Shown piece after piece: positions 45,801 through 58,860 of a DNA stretch of 64,000 bases. The DNA lies in NCBI GenBank assembly GCA_930367205.1, contig OV884009.1, positions 87,627,189-87,691,188 of the forward strand. The letters run 5' to 3'. The translations under genes and the position numbers were made by a program. Below the pieces are notes generated by a model that saw only the letters and a program-made list of their open reading frames with translations, did no database searches and was not told where the DNA came from. Within the stretch, counting starts at the first letter, position 1. Each line of letters begins with the position of its first letter. The DNA comes from Acanthosoma haemorrhoidale. Lineage: Eukaryota > Arthropoda > Insecta > Hemiptera > Acanthosomatidae.

Positions 45801-48189
45801 GATGTTCGTGTAAAACCTGCGCAGGAGCGCTCTCACTATAACACGGTGTGTAGTATTACCACTATCGTTACTTATCTCCAAAGATAGTAAATTAAACCCA
45901 AGTAGGCTCCGACTTATAAACAGCTTAATACAGACCTTGAACTTATTAGCATAGCCTTTTGAAACCTTCATGTCTGTCATTAGTATTTGTAACTGTATAC
46001 TTGAGAAGGATGGTTCAATCGTTTCCACTTCTCACAACCCCTTTATGCATGGCTCCTTTAAATGTACCAACAAACATTGAATAAATAAGTTGTTAGTTTA
46101 AGGTACCTTAAATAGTAACCAGAAGGTGAGCCCCATTATCTTATTCCTTTACATCCCATTTAAAATTAACCGTCATTCGATTTTGGTAGCTTTAAGACCT
46201 TAAAATACAGCTCTGATGTTGTAAAAGTAGCCAATTTCAGCCCATTATGTACTTTTACATACATTTTAGTTTGTAATCAATAAATAAACAAGTTACAAAA
46301 AAATAAAAATGAACATGTTTCTGATATTGTAACCTAATGGTGAGCCCCGTCAACTGATCCTATTTGTATTGCGTAGATCTATTTACAGTAATCCGATTTT
46401 TGTTAAGATCAAATTAAGACCGAATACTTCCTCAAAAAGGTGGCTCTGATGCAGTACAAAGAGCCCTTTTTAACCGTAATTTATAATAATTAAAGTCATA
46501 AAAAAAAAGGTTATTTCCTGAACCTCCAATACAACATACCATAGACCAAGTCAGTTATTTATTTAACTTGTCAAACGATAGTGAACAAACTACTCGGTAT
46601 TACTGACTGAAAATACTATACAATGGTTTAATGGATAAAATATTTGTACCTTATTTTTGTACTACTCGGTAGGTAATTCAAAAAATCACATAGAACAGAA
46701 CACTTTTAATACACTTAAGATTAACATACATAAGTAGACAAGCATACTGCCAAACCCTTTCTCTATCACAAGATTCCTATTGTATCATATTACTTATTAT
46801 TATATATTACTGTTGTTATATTATATTACTGTTGTAACCTTCACATTGCAAATGCCACCTCAATAATATTTATATTGCAACATACTCTTTGACCTTTGTT
46901 AGAGATCAAAACTTTGACTCCGATCTGTGGCTTGAGAAAGCTTGAAAGTGAGGGAGAACTGGCGTAGAAACGGAACCGACATATTTTACATTTAATTTTT
47001 TGGCATGGCAACGAACCTTTGCAGTTTTATATACTTTGTAAAACATTTACTTTCCATGTAATCCATAATTTCGTACGAAAACAGTCACTATTTTATTACA
47101 GGAAAGTAAGTACCCATCACCAAAAAAGAAAAAAACAATTAAAAAATGTGACACGTACACAAGGAACAAAGAATTCGGCTCCTACCAATAGATTCTACTG
47201 TAAACAAAATTGTTTTTGTTTTTTCAAACTTATGTCCGTGTTTTTGGCTCCTATCTTCCCACTATATTTAGAAGGTTGACTCGGAGCCTCCTTTCGATAC
47301 ATAAACCTTCTGTCGCCCCCAGGTTTCCTATTATCGTTTCGAGACATTGCCTTTTAGACTTTTTCGACAGATTTGACATTTTACTGTTTCCTTTAAGACA
47401 AAAATTAACGCTATTGCCAAGTCAAGTATATTTTGGTTAAAAAAAAAAAAAAGGCTCTACTTTAAATCACATTTTATTAATATGGATGACTCTATACCTT
47501 ACGATACCGTATTTGCCAGTTATAAAAGTTACCTAATCAAATGATATTTTGAAATTATATTACAACGCCAGAGCCCCGGGTGTTGTCGACATCGTTACAT
47601 TTTCAGAAAGGTTTGATCATTTTTACTCTATCTCTCTTTTTTCTTCGTTTTTTAGTATATTTATAGAACTTATAGGAAATAAATTCAAGTCAAGTGTGAA
47701 GTATTACACAATTAACGCTTTCAGGCAGATCAAGCAGAGAAACCTAGAAGTGTTCCTACCAGAGAAGTCCATTCCATTAATCCTCACTCTTCCGATACAC
47801 CCAATCCTCACACTACCTACCTACTCCTTCATTCATCAGGGACCCAGACGACTAGGACTTTTTCCTTGAACTTTTGACTATTCCATTGATCTCGGAGTTA
47901 CGCTAAAAACCTGAGGTGTTTTTTATCTAGAAAATGCCGTACTTTCTTTTACTACCTATATCCAGTAATGTGCATCAAATACTTCAAAGTCCCCTCCCCC
48001 CTATCCGAAAGTCCAGAACAAACTTCGTTACCTCAAACCCTATTCAACCTTATCCACATTAAACACCGTTCCAAAGGCATGTGGCAAAGAACCCGACTTT
48101 GCTAAAGCAACACTTAGCAATCTACTGATCCCAAATGTTTAATTCCCTCTACCCAATATATCCTAAAATACCATTATGTATCGCATCCA
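42834..48189. other. Long AT-rich non-coding stretch
   Basis: No gene or clear transposon recognised over 5.3 kb. It contains a dispersed-motif copy near 44020-44075. Open frames of 60-109 codons (for example 45699-46028 on - and 47549-47869 on +) show no domains and AT-driven composition, so they are not called. Confidence 0.5.
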
Positions 48190-48840
48190 TACGTCACCAC
48201 CAATTCCACAAATAGCGCTTCCCATCTATAATACTCTTATATACATGACAACCTATATAAACAAAATTCTGACTTTGAACCTCGTGTCAATTGAACAGAT
48301 GGTTTGGACAGTTATGCAGACTAATTAACTGAAACTCTAACCTCTCACTAGAAAACAAACTTCACAAATACAAATATTTATCAAAACCAATTTGAACTTA
48401 CGGAAGAAAACTATGGGGGACAGCCAAACCCTTGAGCATCAAACGAATCCAAACATTCCAATCCAAAGTCCTCCGAACTGCAGTCAACGTACCGTTTTAT
48501 ATATATATATATATACATATCATGGGGTTCTGGCGCTGGCCATCATCCCCATTATTTACTGAGTGGAAGTGACCCTCTTGCCCTCTCTCTGGTCTATTCG
48601 TCAAATTGTAAAACGGTTGCAGTGGGAGGCGGTGGGAGCTCCGTTACATCCGGCCCTTCCGTTACCTTTCGGCTTGGAGGTAGGGGGGTGGGGCTACTTT
48701 GCAGAATTTGTGTACTTATATAGTGTATGAATAGAATCGTACATAGGTACGAATGAATTCTTACATCACAATTAATAATAGTTAATGGTGCATAAGCAAA
48801 TTGTAAGTTTCTAATGAAGATCTGCTAAATTAGTTGTGAT
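48190..48840 (+). mobile_element. Family J (second subtype) 3' end
   Basis: Degenerate RT C-terminus (LNRWFGQLCRL, LSLENKL, SIKRIQTFQSKVLRTAVN), cut short by a (TA)n run at 48498-48516. The 3' UTR follows (GGGGTTCTGGCGCTGG to GCAAATTGTAAGTTTCTAAT), the same as at 1655-1960. Stops are frequent. A diverged - strand J piece follows at 48950. Confidence 0.75.
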
Positions 48841-48949
48841 TATTTTGGTTTTGATTGAGTGCCGCTCTCTCGTCTAGCAACTATATAGTAAATATAATGT
48901 AAATTAAAAAAAAAATCAAGAAATTTGCAATCATAATCACTTCCTCTCC

Positions 48950-49255
48950 ATTAACCTTCCAAAGAAGAGTAGTGTGTGGTTTGAAGGATGCCATTGTTGA
49001 TATAGGTGCGGCAAGGCAATTCCTTTGTGGCTGGATTCGTGGGGTAAGGTCACTCAGCAGAGTTGTATCAAGTTAAACAGTCCAGTAACTGTTTGACCTC
49101 TGAGAGGTTAACGATTTTTAATGGGAGATACAAAGGAGTGGACGAAAAAAGAAATTCTTCAATAACAGAGGATTGGAATAGATCATCAGGGCCGGGATGG
49201 GGTTTAAAGGTATGGGAGAGTTTACACATTCATCGGTATTTCTCTGGCTGAAGTG
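48950..49255 (-). mobile_element. Diverged family J RT N-terminus fragment
   Basis: On the + strand GTTTGACCTCTGAGAGGTTA then GAAATTCTTCAATAACAG aligns with 19251-19330 in copy A (TTTGACCTCAAAGGGGTTAA, GAAATCTTCAACAGTTG). The part from 48960 aligns with 19103-19210. Divergence is clearly higher than between copies A and B. Confidence 0.6.
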
Positions 49256-49259
49256 GCCC

Positions 49260-50379
49260 TAGACCCGTCACTGGCTCCCGAACCTCCAACTTTTTACTGG
49301 ATAATATAGCTTCAGTCCTACTCAACTGGTTTTAATTATATTGCGATCATTTTGTTTTTTATTTTATCGGCTAAATGGTGATCCATTTAAAATTTGGGTT
49401 CAATATAGCCTGAACTTATTTCAAATGGTTTTACAATCAAATATAATTTCTTTATAGTTTTTAAGTGATTGAGAAATATATGTATTCAAAATATATTAAT
49501 AAATAATTATGATATAAAATTACTTAAAGACAAATTATTATTTTTCAAATCGCCCTATCTTATATGTGACATTTCGGTCACTTTTAGATAAATTCCATAT
49601 CACGCAGTATTTCCATTTGGTAAAACATCTAGTAATTCTTGGTTTTTATTCCGAAAAAAACAATTAATTATAGTCACTAGTAAGCCAACAGGTCTGAATT
49701 AAATTACTCTGTTCCATACAAAAGTAATGACATGGTGCAAAGGATTATTTAAGATTTTTGTTGACATAGGTGCAATTGTTTTGAAGAACGTACCTGATTT
49801 TTTTTAATCCATTAAGATATTTCTAATTCATGATTTTATTTTTTTTTTTCCATGAAAAATTAAGGCAAGAAAAGGTAAGAAAAATACATTAAACTGGAAT
49901 TTTTTAAGCTGAAAAAGCAATAGTTTTCGTTTTACTGTAAAAAAAAAAAGTTTTAGTATGACAACTGGCAATGAAACTGTTAATTGGACACTTCATTAGT
50001 CCGTATATGTTGTCATTCGAGTTTATTATTTCATAATATAAAGTAACTTGTCATTAATTTTTGTATTCATTTTATGGATTCAGACGTCTGCCTGCAAGGC
50101 ACATCGCCGGATGGGTTATAAAGGAGTGGGCAGGCATTTTCCTGGTACTGTGATGTACTCTTTTTATTAATTTATTTCTTACTCCGCTTATTGCTGGTAT
50201 GAAGTTTACTAGGTGCTAGAGCCTAACCAAAGATATTGACAGACTCGTATGAAACAGCCCAGAGGTAAAGTATTCGGACGAAGATTGCCCTTTTAAGATA
50301 TTGTTTGTTTGGCTTCATATCATTAAAAACTATTTAAATAGTGGGATGACACTTTCTTCAGTAGCTCTATCCTCTGGTT
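49260..50379. other. AT-rich non-coding stretch
   Basis: No gene or repeat identity recognised. T- and A-runs are common. Confidence 0.5.
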
Positions 50380-51739
<1,360 letters not shown>

Positions 51740-51750
51740 ATACTTTTAAT
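51740..51750. repeat. Target-site duplication, left
   Basis: ATACTTTTAAT, identical to 52611-52621, flanking the - strand J insertion. Confidence 0.75.
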
Positions 51751-52610
51751 GTATGTATGTGTAATTCCTTTATTGTGCTAAAATTACAATCTGCCTTGCT
51801 AGGCAATAAGTAATTAAGATATACTATCATTCATACCATATTTACAATTCATCATTCACTCGCTCATTCATACAATATTTACAGACAGCCCAGAGGCCTC
51901 CCAAGTCCACATGCGAAGAGAAAGCGGAGTCTTGGGAAGTCCCCCACGCTCCTCCGTCAGCCGCGTCACTGGATACTAGCCAGTGGAGACTGACCAAGAG
52001 CGCGAGAGCCACACACGCTCAGGACATGATTGGAGAAACTGGCCATTGCCAGGACTCCCACTGTCACGCGATTATAGCAGGTCTCGAGGCCACTGCCGTT
52101 TCAGTCTCCGAGGAGGATTATAGGGATGAGTGGCGCAGTGCAATGACTGTGCTACAGGATTAGGGTGGTTGGAAAGGCTACTGTGGAATTTCATAAACTT
52201 GGAAGGGATGAGTTCTAGAATGTAGGGTATATTGAGGTCGTTATGAAGGGTTTCGTTGCTGACATAATAAGGGGCATTTACTATTGTTCTCAGGACTTTT
52301 GATTGAAAGGATTGGATATGCTTGATGTTCGACTTTTTTGCTGTCCCCCATAGCTCTATTCTGTATGTCCAGATTGGTTTAAGTATAACTTTGTAGATTA
52401 GTAGTTTATTTTCTATTGAGAGATGGGATGTCCTTTGAAGTAGTCTGTACAGTTGTCCAAAGCGTCTGTTTAGTTCTTGTCTTTTTAGTCTCGTATGTGG
52501 GTTCCAGGTCGGTCGTTTGTCGAGATGGAAGCCTAAGTACCGTACTATCTCGGATACAGGGAGAGGAATAGAATTAAAATAAACTAGTGGACAAGACTTG
52601 CGACAAAGGT
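51751..52610 (-). mobile_element. Family J insertion, 5'-truncated, with TSD
   Basis: 860 bp on the - strand between copies of ATACTTTTAAT. It begins within RT (CRKSCPLVYFNSIPLPVSE, equivalent to about 17595 in the + strand copy). It continues through the RT C-terminus to a stop at 52072, then the 3' UTR with GCGGCTGACGGAGGAGCGTG and GGCAGATTGTAATTTTAGCA, and ends in a short CATACATAC tail instead of poly(A). Divergence from 17351-18316 is low. Confidence 0.9.
52072..52608 (-). pseudogene. RT C-terminal segment of family J, open throughout
   Basis: 178 codons without a stop and without an upstream ATG. Motifs: EIVRYLGFHLDKRPTWNPH, QLYRLLQRTSHLSIENKLL, KVILKPIWTYRIELWGTAKK and YNPPRRLKRQWPRDLL. 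It is a close match to residues in 17352-18125, with a handful of substitutions. The uninterrupted frame suggests a fairly recent insertion. It lacks all catalytic motifs and has no start. Confidence 0.88.
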
Positions 52611-52621
52611 ATACTTTTAAT
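52611..52621. repeat. Target-site duplication, right
   Basis: ATACTTTTAAT, matching 51740-51750. Confidence 0.75.
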
Positions 52622-54738
52622 AAATATCAAAATCTTACAACAACAAACATTTATTTACAATTATTAGCAATGAGATTAACGAAGAATACAAAAAAAAGTT
52701 ATTGTGACGATTGTTCAGGAAATACCGTGGTGGTACCTATAGTAGTAAGGCTTAAATTTCAAAACCGTAACTAAGTGCATATTGGAAACCTGTGGTAGGG
52801 GAGTATTGAAAACTTACTGTAACTTTGAAAATACTTTGTCTCAGTGCTAAGGTGCTTCATGTCTTTGCCTGCTGCCGTTTGCCAAAATATTATTCCGTTC
52901 TATTGTTACTGAGGCATTTTTAAGGTCGACAAACTCTTGGCCGCATGCCATAATATGCATTTCAATAATACATTTAACGGCCCTTTTCATGTCTAAATAA
53001 GCGTTACTGTGAATATTGGAAAAATAAATACTATATGCATTGTTCTTCTGTTTTTTTATTAGTTTTAATCTAAATGTTATTTCTAGTCGATTTTATTTTA
53101 TTTGTCAGAATAAAACATATTTGCAAGATAGGATAAATTATATAATTGTTTATTCCTCCAGGGTAGCTATGGTATTCGCATAGGTATATAGCATATGAAT
53201 TTTCTCCCACTTTTTATTCCCTTTAATGGCTAAATTTTGTTTCTAGTCGTTTTATTTCATTTATTACACTGAAATAGATTAGCAAGACTTTATAAAGCAT
53301 TTATCTTTTAATTGCTCCTAGGTAGCCAACAGGACCGCCTTCAATCTTGACATATTTCTGCTACAAGGTAGCCCCACCCTCATCCCGACTTTCAGGTTTA
53401 TTAATATCTCCTTTAGGATCAAACAGCCACCGTCCAACTGCTACGTATCACATCCTCACCAATATTTCTCATCATTCCTTATAAGATCAGAAGCCACACC
53501 ATTTTTGAAATGATTTATTTATTTTAACGGCATTTCCAACGGAAACTAATATCTAAAACAGGCTTACGAATCCACACGTACACTTTTTTTTTTATTGGAA
53601 ATTTCATCAAAAATTGTGCAGACATCCGAATCCTCAGATGTTAGACAAGCAACACAAGACTTATCTCACACGCCGCGATGACTCCGGAGGAACATGAGTA
53701 GATGAGTAGAGAAGGAGGAATTTATTAAGTTAGCGAAACTGCCATCTACGTAAGAGGCATACCTGGATGTTCTTTCCCGCATGTCATTCATGCCTATTTG
53801 TTACTATTATTCACTCTTCATCTCATTTACTGGTTGTATCATTTTATGTACTAAGTTGTGACTAAATCAATATAACATATATATATATATATATATGTAA
53901 CAATTATATAAAAATACTATAGAAATCGACTGGAATGTATTAAGTACGCAATTTCTATTACTATATATCAAACGTTTATTTTTGTAATATCTTTTAAATA
54001 CTTTTACCACTGATATTATTATTGTGGTCTTAACCATGGGGGAATTTATAGCTTTACATTTTGGAATTCATTTATTTTTTCATTCTTTAGTTTATTTTAG
54101 CCTAAAACTAATCAGCATACTTTGAGGTGTTGTATGGAATATACCTTTAATATCTAAGATCGTAATAGAATCAGTTTTACGAGTCCTATCGTACATTATA
54201 GCTTTGCTCTTAATATTGTTTTTTTACTAGTACATGAACGAATCGCAACATCGCGCGCAAAGCACCACGGTGTGTATGTATGTTCCGGATTTTTCAACAA
54301 AGTTTATAATATTTTCAAGTTTGTACAGGCCATGGCAAGATTAACATACGTAAAAAACATCGCATCTGATAGGTAACTATAAAAAATTTAGCAAACGGAA
54401 AAATGATGTTTTGTGGTAGGCTCAGATCAGTAGAGCAAATGAATAAAAATAATGAAGCTTACTTTGATGTATATGGTAAAGCTCATAATAGAGGTTTGAA
54501 ATGCAGCATTTCAAAGAAATTAGGAATGAAAAAGGAATAATGAATTAAAGTAATTCACACTGTTCACAAGAGAAAAACGGACGCTTCGATACTCACTCAT
54601 GAGTATGTACGTGCTCATTAAAAAAAAACATGTTTTGAAAGATATATTAAACATTACTAATAATCCATGAGGTATTTAAAGTACTTAAACAAGATTTTAC
54701 AAAAAGAAATGAGGATTTCCTTAACTTGATCATTCCAG
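52622..54738. other. AT-rich non-coding stretch
   Basis: No gene recognised. Includes (TA)n at 53877-53896. Confidence 0.5.
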
Positions 54739-54973
54739 ATTGGGTACAAAAACAGCAGAATTATCACTGCGGGAGGCACACTCGTCAGGGGAGATCTCAG
54801 TGAGAGGTTTCGGTCTATGACCTCACTGGATGCCTACACTGCAGCGGAAATGCCACTATTAGTTCGTGGAGCCACAGAGTCTACGTGGAAGAGTGCTAGT
54901 CTAACTGGCAGAAGACGAGTGTATCCACTTGGAGATGTGTTGAGGCAGTCAACGCCGAGATTAGATCTAGCGT
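54739..54973 (+). other. Candidate unidentified exon (splice-bounded open segment)
   Basis: A GC-richer island of 235 bp in AT-rich DNA, preceded by TTGATCATTCCAG (acceptor-like, AG at 54737-54738) and followed by GTAAGG (54974). Read from its first base it is open for 78 codons plus one base, with segments such as GGTLVRGDLSERFRSMTSLD and GRRRVYPLGDVLRQSTPRLD. I do not recognise the family, and it is not the Shal continuation. It could be an exon of a nested or neighbouring gene, or an unknown transposon piece: a non-LTR RT remnant lies just to its right. Confidence 0.3.
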
Positions 54974-55065
54974 GTAAGGAACAGTTTTTTTTTTAACTCC
55001 TTTTCATTTATTAAAAACATAATACATTTACAGAAATATTTATTGAGGTAAATGTGTCACCTAGA

Positions 55066-55346
55066 ACTGAATTCGTCGTCAGCTAAAGCAGCAAATGTAT
55101 TTGTATTCTGGGCATCAGCAATTTCAGACGTGTAAACGTTGCAAAGAACTGGGCACAGCACGGCTCTTTGATATTGATTGAGGCTATCACCCACCTGAGA
55201 CCGCAGCAATCGAGGTTTCAGCAAGCTAGCCAGTATTGTATAGAGCTGTTTCGGGCATTTCCGTTAACAAAGCATCTGGCACAGTGTCCCCTTAGGACAA
55301 AGAGTTACAGACCTGCTTGCAGTATAACGAAATCATAGCTATGACT
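55066..55346 (-). pseudogene. Worn second-family non-LTR RT fragment
   Basis: Aligns with 11080-11370: CAATTTCAGACGTGTA, GGCTATCACCCACC, AAGCTAGCCAG and CACAGTGTCCC are shared. A deletion of about 35 bp lies in the motif B region. Near 55075-55095 the - strand keeps an Ala-Asp-Asp (LADD) where the longer copy has FAGD. Frames are broken. Confidence 0.75.
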
Positions 55347-55497
55347 AAGTTCCTGTCGAGATTCTTAGTTTCTTAGCGCATTCTCCAAGAAGAGCAGAGA
55401 ACTATTGAAGAAACGTCCTTGGTCTCCTATACAAGGCGGTGAGATAAATAGCTTCGGCTAGCTTCGGGCTGTAATTTCGGAAGGGGATGTTTTGTGC

Positions 55498-55828
55498 CAA
55501 GGATGGTTTGAAATCCTTTCTGTTCTGATGGAAGGATGGAAAAAAAAAATCGATTGTTAAAGTAAAACCAACAATGCTGCGACTGCAAAACAGAACATTT
55601 TAAAGATAAGAACCCCAGTAACATATACATATAGGAATACAAATTTTCTGTGTATTTTTGATTCAAATAAAATCAGTTGTTTTAAGATAAAAAACTGTGT
55701 TTTATATGGTTAGTGTTTCTTTTGAAAAACCAACAAGTTTTTATATATAATGAATTCTTCCCATTAAATAATTCTGTACAAGCAAATTGTAATTTTTCAA
55801 ATATAGATCTTACATGCCAATATATACA
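55498..55828 (+). repeat. Dispersed repeat R4, copy 1 (carries the Gypsy insertion)
   Basis: TGGTTTGAAATCC and GGAAGGATGGAAAAAA, then AACAGAACATTTTAAAG, TTTTATATGGTTAGTGTTTC and GTACAAGCAAATTGTAATTT. The last block resembles the end of the J second subtype, so this may be part of that 3' region. Related pieces lie at 59848-59890 and 61080-61385. The Gypsy element starts within its AT-rich tail. Confidence 0.6.
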
Positions 55829-56142
55829 TGTAAGTTTCGAATTCAGAAACTTAAAGGAAGTGGAGGTTGTCAGGTTATAAATCGAACACTTGCAGATGTA
55901 GTTTAGAACTGTAATATTAAACATATATACACATTAGCTCGCGCTACAAATATTACAATAAAAAAATAAAACTTAAAACTAACCTGAATCAATACAATTG
56001 TCGATAATAAGCGTTGATCATTGTCTTAACAAGAGTACTGTTATTCACCAGGTTAACAGCTCGGAGCGTTCTTGATACAAGCGTCCTCTGTAGAGACACC
56101 TAACATATGTGCCGAAGTTTAGCGGTAACGTTCAAACTTACA
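55829..56142 (-). repeat. Gypsy element, 3' LTR
   Basis: On the + strand from TGTAAGTTTCGAATTCAG to GTTCAAACTTACA. It has a 7-bp addition near AAACTTAAAACTAACC relative to the other LTR, plus a few substitutions. The element's last coding frame ends inside it (56119). Confidence 0.95.
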
Positions 56143-56625
56143 TCCCCCTTTTTGAGACAGAGGGTAAAGCCCTTTCGAATAAGGCACGAGCTTACTAGCA
56201 TGAAATAAGTTTGACTCCTTTTTACGAAATCTACTATCTATTAAAAATATTACCTCTGAGATTTTCTCTTTTATTTTGAACGGTCCTAATCTGATCGCAT
56301 CTAATTTATCTCTAATCAATTTTTTACTGTTTTGTATATATACAAGGTCTCCAACTTCATATTCAAACTTTTTAACATTTTTATCATAGTACTTTTTATT
56401 TTGGTTATGTGTCTTTTCTGAGTTTCTATAAGCTATTTCCCTATTATTATCTAAATTTGTAATTTTATTTTCATTTAGTTCGTCAGGTACAAATGATGCA
56501 TCTATTCCAATTAATAAGTAATTGGGGGTAAACCCTGTAGAACTATGTATCGTGTTATTATATTCCTTGATACACTTTTCTGCTACTATTGGCCACGATT
56601 TATCTCTATTTTCATCAATTTTCAC
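56119..56625 (-). pseudogene. Gypsy integrase C-terminal part
   Basis: 168 codons following the integrase core after a frame change at 56622-56625. They include WPIVAEKCIKEYNNTIHSST (the end of the catalytic core), TPNYLLIG, the linker, and the GPF-type module (EVGDLVYIQNSKK, IRLGPFKIKEKI, NLFHASKLVPY) used in target contact. The last residues overlap the polypurine tract and run about 24 bp into the 3' LTR before the stop. Confidence 0.9.
56143..56156 (-). other. Polypurine tract of the Gypsy element
   Basis: On the - strand CTCAAAAAGGGGGA lies directly before the 3' LTR's TG. This is the expected plus-strand primer site. It is also translated as part of pol (SQKGG). Confidence 0.88.
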
Positions 56626-57512
56626 CTTATTCTGTTAACTAGTGTTTGATTTGTTATTTCGTTTAATCCATTAGAAAATGCGCAATCTACTGCTGTAAAA
56701 ATTAATGTTATCTTTTGTTTATTTACATATTGTTTAAATTGTGCTGAATTTATACTAGGATATTGATCTGTTAATAATGTTTTTATATTTCCAGCTTTTT
56801 CTACTTTCTTGATTAGATTAATAAAATCTTTTGCTATTTGTGTTTTCGAAGTACTGATATATGCGTATCTTGTGAAATGATCTACTACCAAGTGTAGATA
56901 TTTTGTTGTACTTTTATTCCCTTTAAATCCTCCTATTGTATCTAAAGATATTATATCTAGTGGTTCTTTTGCTGGACCAAGTTGAGACAAGGGAGCCTTA
57001 AAGCAACCTATTCTCGACTTATTTTTAATACATGTTTCACAGGATCTGCAAATCAATCTTATATGTTTATACATATTTTTAAAATAAAATTTGTAACCTA
57101 TTGTTAAGATTAATTGTTTCGTTCCTATATGACCTTGATCTTTATGTACACGTTCAATAATTGAAATACCAAATTCTTCTATTATCCATATTTTCTCACT
57201 CTTATTCATTATTTTGTAAATTATATTATCTTTAATTATGAATTTGTCATCCAATTTTATTAGCTTTTGATTTTCTTTTAAATCTTTCAGTAATAAATTT
57301 GATGTTTTAATCGCAGAGTTATCATCTGTTTCTTCATTTGATTCTAAAACTGGATTTTTGGATAGACAATCTGCCTCCAGATTCTCTTTACCTGGGTTAT
57401 ATACAATCTCAAAGTCAAATTGTGTGATGTAGTTTAAAATTTGTAGTAGTTCTGGATCATTACTCTTCTTAACATTAAAATTTTCTAATGGTCTGTGGTC
57501 TGTAAATACCAC
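56622..57512 (-). pseudogene. Gypsy RNase H C-terminus and integrase core
   Basis: 296 open codons. The first part completes RNase H (FTDHRPLENFNVKK, FDFEIVYNPGKENLEADCLS). Then comes the integrase zinc module (H and H in VHKDQGHIG, then CRSCETC). The catalytic core has Asp in SLDTIGG, Asp in LLTDQYPSINS and the Glu in SNGLNEITNQTL. In this family the third block is usually NGxxER/K-like, so the Glu is kept. A stop just after VNRIR breaks the reading, and integrase continues at 56625. Confidence 0.9.
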
Positions 57513-58108
57513 AAAATTTTTCCATATCAGATTATATTGCCAGTAAAGTATAGCTTCTTTAATAGCTAAACATTCTATAAATATAGCTTTTTTTGTTTTC
57601 TGAGCATTTGTCAGTTTTCTAGAAAAGAAAAATACTGACTTTAGAGATTTGTCTTCTTGTGGTTCTTTTAGAATTGCTCCAACTCCTTCAATACTTGTAT
57701 CAGTGAATATGTATGTTGGAGCTTCTGGATCAAATATTGCTAGCGCAGGAGCCTGAGCTAAAGTATTTTTTTGTTGTCTCGAAACAATCTTTACATTGTT
57801 CTGACCAATGAAAATCTACATTTTTCCTTAGTAAATTTCTTAAGGGATCTAGCAATATAGTATGTTTCGGTATATACTCCAAATTTTTCCTAAAAATTGT
57901 CTAACCTGTTTCTTTGTTTGAGTTACAACTTTTTAATTGCTGTGAGATTGTCATTCATTGGTTTTATATAATTATTTCCTATTTCATGACCCAGATAAGT
58001 TATCTTGTTTTGTGCAAACAGACACTTTGATTCATTTAATTTAAATCCTTGTTCATGTAGTGCTTTTAACACTGATTCTACATGTTTTACATGGTCCTCA
58101 TAATTGTT
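57513..58108 (-). pseudogene. Gypsy RT end and RNase H start, frame-broken
   Basis: After YIDD the homology continues as HVESVLKALHEQGFKLNESK and ITYLGHEIG, and then frame changes occur. The RNase H beginning is seen as APALAIFDPEAPTYIFTDTS (with the first catalytic Asp) and AIFIECLAIKEAILYWQ (with the Glu). Stops near 57900 and 57830 interrupt the connection. Confidence 0.82.
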
Positions 58109-58493
58109 CTAATGAATCAATACATCATCTATGTAATTTACAGCAAACTTATCTAGGTTATTTCTTCTAATCACACTTGACAAGACTCTTTGGAATATAG
58201 CCGGAGCAGACTTCAAACCATATGGCAAGCAATTCCATTGCCAATGACCATGATGGGTTACGAAAGCCAATTTATATTTATCCTTTTCGCGCACTGGTAT
58301 CGACCAAAACGCCGAATTTATATCCAATTTGGAAAAATTTGTACAGTTTCTGGCGCGTATCATCAATCCTAGGAAACCGTTGACTTTCTGGCACAATTAT
58401 TTTATTTAGTTCCTTAAAGTCAATAAAAAGGCGTGATCTTTTTCCTTCTTCTTCCTTAAATACCACAGTGACAGGAGCTGCTTGATTCTTCAA
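58109..58493 (-). pseudogene. Gypsy reverse transcriptase palm
   Basis: Two overlapping frames: RLFIDFKELNKIIVPES (58493 onward), then, after a shift, FSKLDINSAFWSIPVREKDK (motif A with Asp), LPYGLKSAPAIFQRV (motif B) and FAVNYIDDVLIH (motif C with the intact YIDD). Residues between the two frames are displaced by one or two bases. The polymerase residues themselves are intact, but the frame is not. Confidence 0.92.
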
Positions 58494-58639
58494 TTAAACC
58501 AGTTTTAATAATTCATCAACTTGCTTTTCAATTTCAATTTTGTCTTGAAATGAGCATCTGTATGGTTTCTTCGAAATATATCTATTTTCTATTAATTTTA
58601 CTGTTGCTTCATAAACTTTTATTTTTCTTATGTCGAATT

Positions 58640-58860
58640 TTGACTTATTTTAATAACTGGGATGACTACTCGTTTTTTGCCCCTTCAGAGCTTGCTATCA
58701 TATCTTGAACTTCTCCATTATTTGTAATCTTAATATTCTCATTTTTTATTTTTTTCAATTGTTTATCTGTTAAACGACACAGACTCTCTAAATGAAATCT
58801 ATTTTGAAAACCTAATTTTTCACATATTGTACATGGTTTTTTATCGCTTGCACATTTTTG
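58640..58860 (-). pseudogene. Gypsy gag zinc-knuckle region and truncated gag-pol junction
   Basis: In a second frame overlapping the gag end, KPCTICEKLGFQN and FHLESLC form a zinc-knuckle-like C-X2-C, His, Cys arrangement with longer spacing than the usual CX2CX4HX4C. The frame ends in ASSEGAKNE. Sequence for an aspartic protease (a DTG/DSG motif) is not found between here and the RT start near 58600, so that part has been deleted or is unrecognisable. Confidence 0.65.

Noticed and set aside
45699..46028. 109-codon open frame on the - strand
   Set aside because: No domain, AT-driven composition, and no supporting signals.
47549..47869. 106-codon open frame on the + strand
   Set aside because: No domain recognised. 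It may include a worn transposon but the evidence is insufficient.
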